From Novosphingobium marinum (GTDB lineage Bacteria; Pseudomonadota; Alphaproteobacteria; Sphingomonadales; Sphingomonadaceae): a stretch of DNA of 64,000 nt. The stretch lies in assembly GCF_013408095.1 (NCBI RefSeq), contig NZ_JACBZF010000007.1, positions 1-64,000 on the forward strand, in the 5' to 3' direction. Below, piece by piece: positions 54,591 to 64,000 of this stretch (positions are counted from its first letter, which is position 1; every line of letters starts with the position of its first letter). Position numbers and translations under genes: made by a program. The notes beneath the pieces are model-generated. The model was not told the DNA's origin, made no database searches, and was given only the letters and a program-made list of their open reading frames with translations.

Positions 54591-54830
54591 TCAGACTTCG
54601 ATGATTGCGATTGCTTCGCGCACGTCGACGGTCGATCCCTCTTCCGCGACGATCTGCTTCAAGGTACCGGTCACCGGCGAGGGTACCTCGACCTCGGTCT
54701 TCGCCGCTTCGACCTCGACCAGCGGTTCGCCTTCGGTGACGCTGTCACCCACGGCTTTCAGCCACTTGACGATCTCGCCGTCCTTCATGCCCATCCCGAA
54801 CTGCGGGAGGACCACTGTGTGGTCTGCCAT
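54591..54830 (-). CDS. Free-standing lipoyl-domain protein
   Basis: A 79-residue single biotinyl/lipoyl domain. The Lys in VEAAKTEVEVPSP (about 44) is the modified residue; the AAKTEVE context resembles lipoyl domains of E2 proteins more than the AMKM of biotin carriers. It has no peripheral-subunit-binding or acyltransferase domain. It lies 12 bases after the E1 beta gene and probably accepts the acyl group from E1. How the acyl group then leaves is the open question. Confidence 0.85.
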   Translation of the reverse strand: MADHTVVLPQFGMGMKDGEIVKWLKAVGDSVTEGEPLVEVEAAKTEVEVPSPVTGTLKQIVAEEGSTVDVREAIAIIEV

Positions 54831-54842
54831 TTCCTGAACTCC

Positions 54843-55829
54843 TTATGCGGGCTGCCGCTGGCCGACGACCTTCTTCGCCGCCGCGACAATGCGCTCGACC
54901 GTGGGGTAGAGCGGCTTTTCGATGTGCGGGCTGAACGGCAGGTGGGTGTCGGGCGTCGTCACTCGCAGGACCGGTCCTTTGAGCGATTCGAACTCGTTCT
55001 CCACGATGATCGCCGAAATCTCGCTGGCCGCGCTGCAGGTCTGGTGCGCCACGTCGACGCAGATCGCGCGACCGGTCTTGCGGACTGACTGCAGGATCAG
55101 TTCCTTGTCGAGCGGGACCAGCGTGCGGGGGTCGACGATCTCTGCCGAAATGCCCTCGCTCTCCAGCTCCTTCGCCGCCTTGAGCGCGGTGTTCACCGCG
55201 CCGGCGATGGCGATGATCGTGACGTCCCTGCCCTCGCGCTTGATGTCGCCCTTGCCAAGCGGGATCACCAGATCCTCGCCCTCGGGGATGTCCGACTTGG
55301 CCATCCAGCAGGTCGAGTCCTCGAAGGACAGCACCGGATCGTCGTCACGGATCGCGGCCTTGAGCAGGCCCTTCATGTCGTAGGCGTTCGACGGCGCGAT
55401 GATCTTCAGCCCCGGCATGTTCATGAACATCGAGTAGGGCCGGTCGGAGTGCTGCGCCGCGTTCGAGTTGCCGTAGAAAAGGCACGAGCGGATCACCAGC
55501 GGCAGCTTTGCCTGCCCGCCGTAGATATAGCGCGATTTCGCGATGATCGAGCAGATCTGGTCCATCGCGGGATAGAGAAACGAGGAGATCGTCACGTCGG
55601 CGATCGGGCGCATGCCGACCATCGCCGCGCCGCCGGCCGCGCCGACAAATCCGTTCTCGGAAATCGGTGTATCGCGCACGCGCTCGTCGCCGAACATGTC
55701 GACGAAATTCGTGGTCGTGCCGAAGACGTTGCAGCGCACGTCCTCGCCCATGAGGAAGACGCGCTCGTCGCGCTCCATCTCTTCCTGCTGTGCCTGGCGG
55801 ATCGCGTCCAGGAATGTGGCTCTTGCCAT
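54843..55829 (-). CDS. 2-oxoacid dehydrogenase E1 component, beta subunit
   Basis: A 328-residue transketolase-like E1 beta (MGEDVRCNVFGTT, AGGAAMVGMRPIADV, and the C-terminal DPRTLVPLDKE domain). It pairs with E1 alpha encoded 14 bases upstream. AAGGAG precedes the ATG. Together they should decarboxylate a 2-oxoacid with thiamine diphosphate and load the acyl group on the lipoyl protein. Sequence is closest in character to pyruvate/acetoin/branched-chain E1s; not resolved further. Confidence 0.9.
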   Translation of the reverse strand: MARATFLDAIRQAQQEEMERDERVFLMGEDVRCNVFGTTTNFVDMFGDERVRDTPISENGFVGAAGGAAMVGMRPIADVTISSFLYPAMDQICSIIAKSRYIYGGQAKLPLVIRSCLFYGNSNAAQHSDRPYSMFMNMPGLKIIAPSNAYDMKGLLKAAIRDDDPVLSFEDSTCWMAKSDIPEGEDLVIPLGKGDIKREGRDVTIIAIAGAVNTALKAAKELESEGISAEIVDPRTLVPLDKELILQSVRKTGRAICVDVAHQTCSAASEISAIIVENEFESLKGPVLRVTTPDTHLPFSPHIEKPLYPTVERIVAAAKKVVGQRQPA

Positions 55830-55843
55830 GGTCTTGTTCTCCT

Positions 55844-56848
55844 TCAGGCGTGGGCCTGGACGTCTTCGGGAATGGGCAGGCGTTCCGAATAGACGTGGTC
55901 GAACGCTTCCGCGAACTCGGGATATTCGCTCTCGCGCGCGAACTTCAGCGCGTCCTCTACCGCTTCGCCGGCCTCCTTCTCGATGGCGTCGAGAGTGGCC
56001 TCGTCGATACCCGATTCCACAAGGCGCTCGCGATAGAGCACGATCGGGTCTCGCTTCAGCCAGTCCTCGTGCTCGGGGCCGCGCGGCGTAAGCTCGCGCC
56101 CCATGTTCACCGCGTGGTCGCCGTAGCGATAGGTCTTGGTCTCGATCAGCGTCGGACCCTTGCCCGCCCGCGCACGGTCGACCGCCTCGCGCACGGCTTC
56201 CTCGACCGCGTCGACGTCCTGTCCGTCGACGATGACGCCCGGAATGCCGTAGCCGTGCGCACGGTCGGCGACGTTTTCGCCCGCTACGGCATCGCTGGTC
56301 GGCGTCGACATGCCGAAGCGGTTGTTTTCGCACACGAAGATCGCGGGCAGCTTCCAGACAGCCGCGAGGTTCATGCCCTCGTGGATCGCGCCTTCGCTCG
56401 ACGCGCCGTCACCGAAAAAGCACAACGCGACACGGTCCGAACCCTGCAGCTTCGCGCCGAGCGCCGCACCGGCGACGACCGGACCGCCCGATCCGACGAT
56501 GCTCGTCTCGCCCAGGCTGCCCATCGAGAAGTCGGACAGGTGCATCGAGCCGCCCTTGCCCTGGCAGACGCCGGTCTTCTTGCCGAGCAGTTCGGCCATC
56601 AGCGGGCGCAGTTCGGCGCCTTTCGCAATGGGATGACCATGGCTGCGGTGGTTGCCGACCATGTAGTCGTCGTCGCGCAGCGCCATGCAGGCACCGACGC
56701 CCGAAGCTTCCATGCCGGCGTAGGTATGGAGCGCGCCGGGAATTTCGCCCTGTGCGTGAATCGCCTCTGCCTTCGCCTCGAACTGCCGGATGCGCTGCAT
56801 CCGGCGATACTTCTCGAGCTTCGGATCGTTGTCGCCGATTTTAGACAT
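55844..56848 (-). CDS. 2-oxoacid/acetoin dehydrogenase E1 component, alpha subunit
   Basis: A 334-residue thiamine-diphosphate enzyme. GDGASSEGAIHEGMNLAAVW and VCENN form the GDG-N30-N magnesium/ThDP motif; NHRSHGHPIAKG and KGGSMHLSD are typical of pyruvate and acetoin E1 alpha. It lies 12 bases after the M24 gene and 14 before E1 beta. Acetoin-type E1 is favoured by the KKTGVCQGKGGSMH segment, but this is not decisive. Cytoplasmic. Confidence 0.9.
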   Translation of the reverse strand: MSKIGDNDPKLEKYRRMQRIRQFEAKAEAIHAQGEIPGALHTYAGMEASGVGACMALRDDDYMVGNHRSHGHPIAKGAELRPLMAELLGKKTGVCQGKGGSMHLSDFSMGSLGETSIVGSGGPVVAGAALGAKLQGSDRVALCFFGDGASSEGAIHEGMNLAAVWKLPAIFVCENNRFGMSTPTSDAVAGENVADRAHGYGIPGVIVDGQDVDAVEEAVREAVDRARAGKGPTLIETKTYRYGDHAVNMGRELTPRGPEHEDWLKRDPIVLYRERLVESGIDEATLDAIEKEAGEAVEDALKFARESEYPEFAEAFDHVYSERLPIPEDVQAHA

Positions 56849-56860
56849 GTATTTTCCTTC

Positions 56861-58165
56861 TTATTCCGCCGGTTCGGCTTCGGCGGTTTCGCCGGCGACG
56901 ATCAGTTCGAGCGGCGCCGCGTACATCGATTCAGGCGCATCGCCGGTGATCGCGTAGACGTTTTCCATGTGGCACGGGCCGAGCTTCGCGCCGAAATACA
57001 GGCTGTCGAGCGACACCAGCATGCCTTCTTCCAACACGAATCCGTCCTTCACCCCGTGCAGGCCTGCCGAAGGGTAGGGAAGCGGGATTTCGAGCGGCAT
57101 GATGCCGATCCCGTGTGCCACGACGAGCAGTTTCTCGGGCGTCGGCACACCCTTGGACTTGAGGTGCTCGTAGCCGATCTCCGGAAGGCTCGCGGTAGAA
57201 ACACCGGGGCGCAGCTTGTCCACCATCATCAGGAACGCATCGCGCAGGATGTCGTGCTGGCGCTGGTACTCGTCGCTCGGCTTGCCGATCACGGCCGTGC
57301 GATTGATGTCGATCCAGAAGCCGTCGTAGATGCCTTGCGTCTCCAGGATCACGATATCGCCGCGGCGAAGGTTGCGGTTGCCCTGCGTGCGGAAGAGGTC
57401 GGGAATGAAGTCGTCGTCCTCGTACGCGCCACCGAACAGCATTGCGCCGTCGTCGACGGGAATAACGTCGTTGCGCACCATGAAGTCGCAGATGCGCGCC
57501 TGCACGTCGTTCCAGTCTGCGCCTTCGTGCAGGACGGAGCCTGCATGGGCGATGACGCGGTCGGCCAGCTTGCCCAGCTTGCGGTAGCGGGTCAGCTCGT
57601 CGGGCGTCTTGACCACGCGCACGCGGACCATGAAGTCCAGCGCGTCGCGGTAGCTATGCGCCACGCGCGGCTCGATCTTCTGCGAAAGCCGCGGCTCGTC
57701 GAAGCCGATGGTCTTGCCGGTCATGCCGTGGTCGGCCAGCGCGACGGCTACGGCATCGACGATGTTCGGCTGGCATTCGCCCTTGATCAGGTCGGCCAGC
57801 GCGGTTGCGTCTTCCGCCAGCTGCCCGCCCTTGCGATCGGGGTCGATGTACCGGCTGACCTCGCAGAAGTTCAGCATCTCGAAACTGCGAACTTCGCCGA
57901 AGGAGCAGGCCGGGCCGTCGCGGTTGAGCACGGCGACGATGCCGAGGTTCGCTTCGGGAATGACGAGCGTCAGCGGTTTCGAGGGATCGGCGTAGACGAT
58001 GGCGGCGGCCACCGGCTCCTGCTGACCCCAGCGTTCGAGGATCGAGTGGTAGCCGGTGGCGTAGCGCACGTCGTGCGGGTGGCTCAGGACGACCGCGTCG
58101 AGGCCCTCGGCCCCGAGCATCGAGCGCAGCCTGTCCGCCCGCTGGTTCGAGGCCGGATGGGTCAT
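56861..58165 (-). CDS. M24-family (creatinase/aminopeptidase P fold) hydrolase with altered metal ligands
   Basis: A 434-residue pita-bread-fold protein with creatinase-like N-domain (YATGYHSILERWGQQEP) and catalytic domain. The five metal ligands of M24 map as Glu (ILETQG, usually Asp), Asp (DINRT), His (VAHGIG), Asp (VSLDSL, usually Glu) and Glu (CHMENVY), that is, a swapped Asp/Glu pair. Such members may be creatinase-like C-N hydrolases or DddP-like lyases rather than peptidases. It overlaps the cupin stop by 4 bases and precedes E1 alpha by 12, so it likely acts on the same substrate. Confidence 0.82.
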   Translation of the reverse strand: MTHPASNQRADRLRSMLGAEGLDAVVLSHPHDVRYATGYHSILERWGQQEPVAAAIVYADPSKPLTLVIPEANLGIVAVLNRDGPACSFGEVRSFEMLNFCEVSRYIDPDRKGGQLAEDATALADLIKGECQPNIVDAVAVALADHGMTGKTIGFDEPRLSQKIEPRVAHSYRDALDFMVRVRVVKTPDELTRYRKLGKLADRVIAHAGSVLHEGADWNDVQARICDFMVRNDVIPVDDGAMLFGGAYEDDDFIPDLFRTQGNRNLRRGDIVILETQGIYDGFWIDINRTAVIGKPSDEYQRQHDILRDAFLMMVDKLRPGVSTASLPEIGYEHLKSKGVPTPEKLLVVAHGIGIMPLEIPLPYPSAGLHGVKDGFVLEEGMLVSLDSLYFGAKLGPCHMENVYAITGDAPESMYAAPLELIVAGETAEAEPAE

Positions 58166-58620
58166 GCTGCTTCTTCCAGTCCTTCGTTGGCGACGTTGCC
58201 CACGGTCTTGCCGCTGGCGATGTCGCGCAGGAATTCGTGGTTGAGGATGAAGCGGATCTGGCCTTCCTCGTCGGTGAAGGCGACCGCGCCGTGGCCCATG
58301 AACAGGTACTCGGTCACTTCCTTGCAGTGCGCCTCGTTATGGCGCGAACCGATCGGCTCGTAGCCGTAGGTCCCGGCAGTGGCGGAGCCGACGTCGTAGA
58401 TCAGCTCGCCCTTGGTGACGTAGTACTGTCCGTGGCCCAGGTGCCAGTGCGGCGCGAACGTGGCGCCCGGCTCCATGTGGACGAACAGCACCCAGTCGCC
58501 GGTTTCCTCGCTGTAGCGAAGCAGGCGGATGGTCGTGCCGGTGCCGAGTTCGACTTCGTGGCAATCGTCCTTGTTGACAATCAGGTCGCCAAGCTTTCCG
58601 GGTTCGTGAGGAGTGGTCAT
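58162..58620 (-). CDS. Cupin-fold protein with metal-binding HWH motif
   Basis: A 152-residue single cupin domain. GATFAPHWHLGHGQYYVTKGEL carries HxH and Glu-type ligands, with the final His later (RHNEAHCKEVTEYL region). Similar cupins include acetylacetone-type dioxygenases and metal-dependent isomerases. The ATG at 58620 follows GGAGACC; the frame extends 22 residues further without similarity. First gene of the cupin-M24-E1-lipoyl operon, so it may supply the 2-oxoacid. Confidence 0.8.
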   Translation of the reverse strand: MTTPHEPGKLGDLIVNKDDCHEVELGTGTTIRLLRYSEETGDWVLFVHMEPGATFAPHWHLGHGQYYVTKGELIYDVGSATAGTYGYEPIGSRHNEAHCKEVTEYLFMGHGAVAFTDEEGQIRFILNHEFLRDIASGKTVGNVANEGLEEAA

Positions 58621-58838
58621 CTGTGGTCTCCGTGGGTTGAGTGGGTTCGGTCGGTTTCGTTGCGAATTGATGCGGTCATCCTCCACCGGCTTCGAGCAGG
58701 AAGTGCGTTCCGACTCGCCGGATGCAGGGAATCTATCAGGTTTTGCGCCATCGATGGGATCGTGCCGACGCGTGGCCCGGTCCCGCCATCGCGCATCCGG
58801 TCTTGCCGTACCCGGTTTTGGACTCCATTGAAGTCGCG

Positions 58839-60350
58839 ATGGTGGAGAGGGCGCGCGATCGCGACGAGATGCTGGCGCAGGCGGCGAGGCTGGCGCAGGG
58901 AGCCGAACCGGCGAGCGCGCGCGCGCTTGTCGGAAGGCTGCTTGCCGGCGATCCCGCCGATGCCGACGCCCTGACCGTGCAGGGTATCGTAGAGCAGCGC
59001 ACCGGCAACCCCGATGCAGCCGCGAGCGCCTTCCGGAAGGCGTGCGAGGCCGATCCCGGAAACCCGGCGCGTATCGGCAATCTTGCCGTAGCTCTCAAGA
59101 ACGCGGGCCGTTTCGAGGATGCGATCGCGGCATTTCGCGAAACGCTGCGCCTGCGACCCGGCCATGCCGCGACTCTGGCCAACCTCGCGTCGTGCCTGCT
59201 CGCCGCCGGACGTCCGGCCGAAGCGATCGCCGCACTCGATCCCGCGCCCCGCCATCCCGACGCGCTCAATCACCTTGGCGTCGCGCATGCGCGGCTCGGC
59301 GATCATGACCGCGCGGTCGAATGCTATCGTGCGGCGCTGGGCCTCAGGCCCGGCCACGGCGGGGCGACGCTCAACCTGGTGGATGCCCTCGCCGAAACCG
59401 GTGCCGTCGAAGAGGCGGAGACGATTGCAAAGGGCGTCCTGGCCCAGGCTCCCGGTCACCCGCGTGCGTCGAACCAGCTTGGCCTCCTGCGCGACCGCGC
59501 CGGCGATACCGGGGGTGCGATCGCGGCGTTCGAGAAGGGTTTCGATCCCGCCGCGCCGCACCACGCGCTCGGCGTCAACCTTGCAAGAATGCTCGTCATC
59601 GCGGGGCGCTGCGAGGACGCTGTCGGGGTGACGGAAACCCTCGAGCGCGATTCGCCCGATGTGACCACGCCGCTTGCCCTGCGGTGCGCGGCGCTGGAAA
59701 GGCTCGGGCGGCGCGACGAGCTCGCCGCGCTCATGGGCGTCGACCGCTTCGTCACATCGCGCGACTTCGAAGCGGTACCCGGCTTCGCGAGCCTGGGCGA
59801 ATTCAATTCGGCGCTGATCGCGGAACTCGAAGCGCATCCCTCGCTCACCTTCGAGCCCGAGGGCCTCGTGACGCGTCAGGGCAGGCAGAGCGCCGATCTT
59901 GCCGGGGACGACAGCCCGGCCATTTTCGTGCTGGCCGCGCTCGCCCGTGCTGAACTGGCGAAAGAGCGCGAAAGGCTTTCGCGCCTGCGTGCCGACCATC
60001 CGTTCCTGAGAGCCTTGCCGCATGAGTGGTCGCTCACCCTCTGGGGCACGACGCTGACGCCGGGCGGATCGGTCGATGCGCACATCCACGCGCCCAACTG
60101 GCTCTCGGGCGTTTACTACCCCGATTTCCCGGACGGCAGCGAGGAAGGCGCTTTCGCGGTTGGCTGCCTGCCCGACGATCTCGGCGGCGGGGGGCAGGCC
60201 ACGGTCATGCGGCCGGCGACAGGCCGCATGTTCCTGTTCCCCTCGTACCTCTGGCACGGGACGCTCCCGTTTTCCGATGCGAAAGCGCGGGTCAGCTTTG
60301 CCTTCGACCTCGTGCCGGAAGGCATCGGCAGGCCGCACCGCCTTCGTTGA
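58839..60350 (+). CDS. TPR protein fused to a putative 2-oxoglutarate/Fe(II) oxygenase domain
   Basis: A 503-residue protein: tetratricopeptide repeats (about 20-270, e.g. GNPDAAASAFRKACEADPGNPARIGNLAVALKNAGRFEDAIAAFRETLRL) and a C-terminal 2OG-Fe(II) oxygenase-type domain with HIHAPNWLSGVYYPD and FPSYLWHGTLPF, ending ARVSFAFDL. His residues of both segments and an Arg fit iron and 2-oxoglutarate binding. No strong ribosome binding site fixes the start; 58839 begins the repeat region, and 58722 is an alternative. The target, probably a protein or sugar-linked substrate, is unknown. Convergent with the TonB receptor. Confidence 0.72.
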   Translation: MVERARDRDEMLAQAARLAQGAEPASARALVGRLLAGDPADADALTVQGIVEQRTGNPDAAASAFRKACEADPGNPARIGNLAVALKNAGRFEDAIAAFRETLRLRPGHAATLANLASCLLAAGRPAEAIAALDPAPRHPDALNHLGVAHARLGDHDRAVECYRAALGLRPGHGGATLNLVDALAETGAVEEAETIAKGVLAQAPGHPRASNQLGLLRDRAGDTGGAIAAFEKGFDPAAPHHALGVNLARMLVIAGRCEDAVGVTETLERDSPDVTTPLALRCAALERLGRRDELAALMGVDRFVTSRDFEAVPGFASLGEFNSALIAELEAHPSLTFEPEGLVTRQGRQSADLAGDDSPAIFVLAALARAELAKERERLSRLRADHPFLRALPHEWSLTLWGTTLTPGGSVDAHIHAPNWLSGVYYPDFPDGSEEGAFAVGCLPDDLGGGGQATVMRPATGRMFLFPSYLWHGTLPFSDAKARVSFAFDLVPEGIGRPHRLR

Positions 60351-60435
60351 ACGCACGCGCCCCCTCTCGGACGGGTCGCCATCCCGACCGGATCCCGCAG
60401 GGGAGTGGGCAAGGAGGGCGCGCACGTTCACTCGC

Positions 60436-62778
<2,343 letters not shown>

Positions 62779-62890
62779 CGTCATCCCCTCCATGATGGCT
62801 GCAATTCTGCATGCAGCTCGAATCAAAAGGCGCCCCTCGACGCCTCCCGATAAATGAGCACGTATGTTCGTTTTTTGAAAGTCAAAAATA

Positions 62891-62902
62891 CAATCATGAT
62901 TG
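62891..62902. promoter_or_regulatory. Palindrome CAATCATGATTG, probable TetR operator
   Basis: A perfect 12-base palindrome two bases before the TetR start and within the 125-base divergent gap. A CTGCATGCAG palindrome also occurs at 62807-62816 in the receptor leader. An AT-rich TTTTTTGAAAGTCAAAA-like stretch between them fits the receptor promoter. Binding by the adjacent TetR is inferred. Confidence 0.5.
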
Positions 62903-62903
62903 A

Positions 62904-63773
62904 ATGTTTTTGCGTCCGCCTAAAATCGGGCAATTGCATGCGTCGGATTTGCCGATAGGTAGGGCAGCCGGACCGAGGAGGAAACTGAACATCACGGCCC
63001 CAGCGCGCCATATCGGGAAAACGGACGGGGAGGGCGACCGGGAGGAACGGCGCACCTATACCAGTCCGGCCATCCTCGCGCGCAGGAAGCGCATCGTCGA
63101 GAAGGCGCACGAAATCCTGGGAGAGGGCGGTGTCGATGCCCTCACGATCCGCCGACTGGCTGCCGAATCGGATGTCGCGCCGCGCACGATCTACCGGCTG
63201 TTCGGAGACAAGGACGGCGTGATCCTCGCCACCGTTTCAGATCGCATGGCGGAAGTCAGGGCGCAGATCGCCGCGAACACGTCCGAGTACACGCTGGAGC
63301 GCGTCTTCGACGAGCTCGACTGGATGATCTCGGAAATGGAGCGCGACACCGAGTACGGTCGCGTCGTCGTCGGGTTCGTGTTCTGGATGGAACCGCGCCG
63401 CCGCGAAGTGCGAGAACTGCTTTCGGTCGCCTACAGCCGGTTCAGGAACTGGCTCGAGCGCGAGATCGAAAAGGGCAACGTGCGCCACGATCTCGATCGC
63501 GAGCGGATCGCCAACGTCCATGTCATGCACGAGTATCTGGTCTATCGCCGGTGGACCCTCGGAGTGGTCGGCTCGCACCAGGCAAGGCTCGAATTGCGCG
63601 CATGCTTCCTGCAGACCGCATCGGTCCTGCTGGTCGGCAAGGCGTATGAGGATTGCATGAAGCACCTTGCCGAACTTCATGCGAAGCTCGATCCGCCCGA
63701 ACCGCTCAGGTGGGACGACCCGGATACCGAACACGATCCACAGATTATCGACGACGATGGAGAGGACGAATGA
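62904..63773 (+). CDS. TetR family transcriptional regulator
   Basis: A 289-residue TetR protein: an unusually long N-terminal region (about 55 residues), HTH (KRIVEKAHEILGEGGVDALTIRRLAAESDVAPRTIYRLFGDKDGV, about 62-108), a helical effector domain and an acidic C-terminal tail (DDPDTEHDPQIIDDDGEDE). The ATG at 62904 overlaps the palindrome almost directly; a later start is likely if the extension is not real. It overlaps the SnoaL-like start at 63770, so the two form an operon. Confidence 0.82.
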   Translation: MFLRPPKIGQLHASDLPIGRAAGPRRKLNITAPARHIGKTDGEGDREERRTYTSPAILARRKRIVEKAHEILGEGGVDALTIRRLAAESDVAPRTIYRLFGDKDGVILATVSDRMAEVRAQIAANTSEYTLERVFDELDWMISEMERDTEYGRVVVGFVFWMEPRRREVRELLSVAYSRFRNWLEREIEKGNVRHDLDRERIANVHVMHEYLVYRRWTLGVVGSHQARLELRACFLQTASVLLVGKAYEDCMKHLAELHAKLDPPEPLRWDDPDTEHDPQIIDDDGEDE

Positions 63774-64000
63774 TGACGCTCGAGGAACTTTCGGCCCGGG
63801 AGGAAATCCGCCAGCTGCGGATCGACTACTCGACCTTTTTCGATTCGAAGGACGAAGCGGCGATCCGTTCGCGGTTCATACCCGACATCGTCTGCCACTA
63901 TCCCGAATCCTACGGCGGGTCCTATGAAGGCGTCGATGCGGTAATCGGACTTTTCCGCGCCACCTGGGCGAACCTGAAAAATCCGTTCGAGGTTCTTCAC
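63770..64000 (+). CDS. SnoaL/NTF2-like protein, N-terminal part (runs off window)
   Basis: From the ATG overlapping the TetR stop (ATGA) the frame encodes MMTLEELSAREEIRQLRIDY, then FFDSKDEAAIRSRFIPDIVCHYPESYGGSYEG, a clear SnoaL-like N-terminal helix pair and first strand. The start could be the second ATG. Seventy-seven residues are within the window; the rest lies to the right. It is the seventh SnoaL-like gene here. Confidence 0.75.
   Translation, partial: MMTLEELSAREEIRQLRIDYSTFFDSKDEAAIRSRFIPDIVCHYPESYGGSYEGVDAVIGLFRATWANLKNPFEVLH

Noticed and set aside
52633..54837. Long open frame antisense to the membrane PQQ dehydrogenase
   Set aside because: Composition-driven; the sense frame has membrane helices and a full PQQ propeller.
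56861..58165. DMSP lyase DddP
   Set aside because: Same M24 fold, but ligand positions differ and the neighbourhood has no DMSP genes; only the family is claimed.

Overview
The window is GC-rich DNA with dense, tightly packed coding. Its family content (many TonB-dependent receptors, SnoaL/NTF2-like proteins beside P450s and CoA enzymes, PQQ dehydrogenases, a Rieske oxygenase, several TetR regulators) is typical of an alphaproteobacterium of the order Sphingomonadales. That placement is inferred from gene content and protein character; no rRNA, tRNA or replicon marker is visible, so chromosome and plasmid cannot be told apart.

Layout. (1) 1-4.9 kb: the edge of an IS3-family element, apparently inserted into a Tat-exported, circularly permuted D-amino-acid-oxidase-like gene; a DUF885 peptidase-like protein; and a divergent P450 plus SnoaL-like pair. 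(2) 4.9-12.5 kb: a three-gene operon of a secreted CHAT (caspase-like) protein, a large TpsA exoprotein with a haemagglutinin-type TPS domain, and its ShlB/FhaC-type TpsB transporter. (3) 12.5-24.2 kb: a divergent catabolic locus around a GntR/FCD regulator. Leftward are HMG-CoA-lyase-like, HyuA, HyuB and CaiB/BAIF CoA-transferase genes; rightward are a racemase-fold protein without its two cysteines, two SnoaL-like proteins, a TonB receptor and an isochorismatase-type amidase. Palindromes TTGTATACAA and TGTATACA flank the regulator gene. (4) 24.2-31.3 kb: TetR, TonB receptor, Rieske oxygenase, ThuA-like protein, GST, VOC protein, GST. (5) 31.4-35 kb: SDR, TetR, P450 and a divergent SnoaL-like gene around a long palindrome. 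(6) 35.3-44.8 kb: TonB receptor, TetR and a CoA module (two hot-dog proteins, AMP-forming ligase, SDR, MDR, SnoaL, a lipocalin-like protein, SnoaL). (7) 45-49.4 kb: aldehyde dehydrogenase, PQQ-cytochrome c alcohol dehydrogenase, SDR. (8) 49.4-58.6 kb, leftward: cupin, M24 protein, E1 alpha, E1 beta, a free-standing lipoyl protein, a membrane PQQ dehydrogenase and a cyanophycin-synthetase-like ligase. (9) 58.8-64 kb: a TPR/2OG-oxygenase protein, a TonB receptor, a divergent TetR and the start of another SnoaL-like gene.

How it may work together (inference). The window reads as an accessory catabolic island. Four TonB receptors would import one or more hydrophobic or complex substrates; P450s, the Rieske oxygenase and PQQ enzymes would oxidise them; CoA ligase or transferase, hot-dog, SDR and lyase proteins would shorten them; GST and VOC proteins suggest a glutathione-dependent step. 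At least seven SnoaL-like small proteins, one or two per module, are the recurring theme. The substrate cannot be named from sequence. The least conventional parts are the CHAT/two-partner-secretion operon, the E1-lipoyl operon with no acyltransferase or E3, and the cysteine-less racemase-fold protein under the GntR-type locus.
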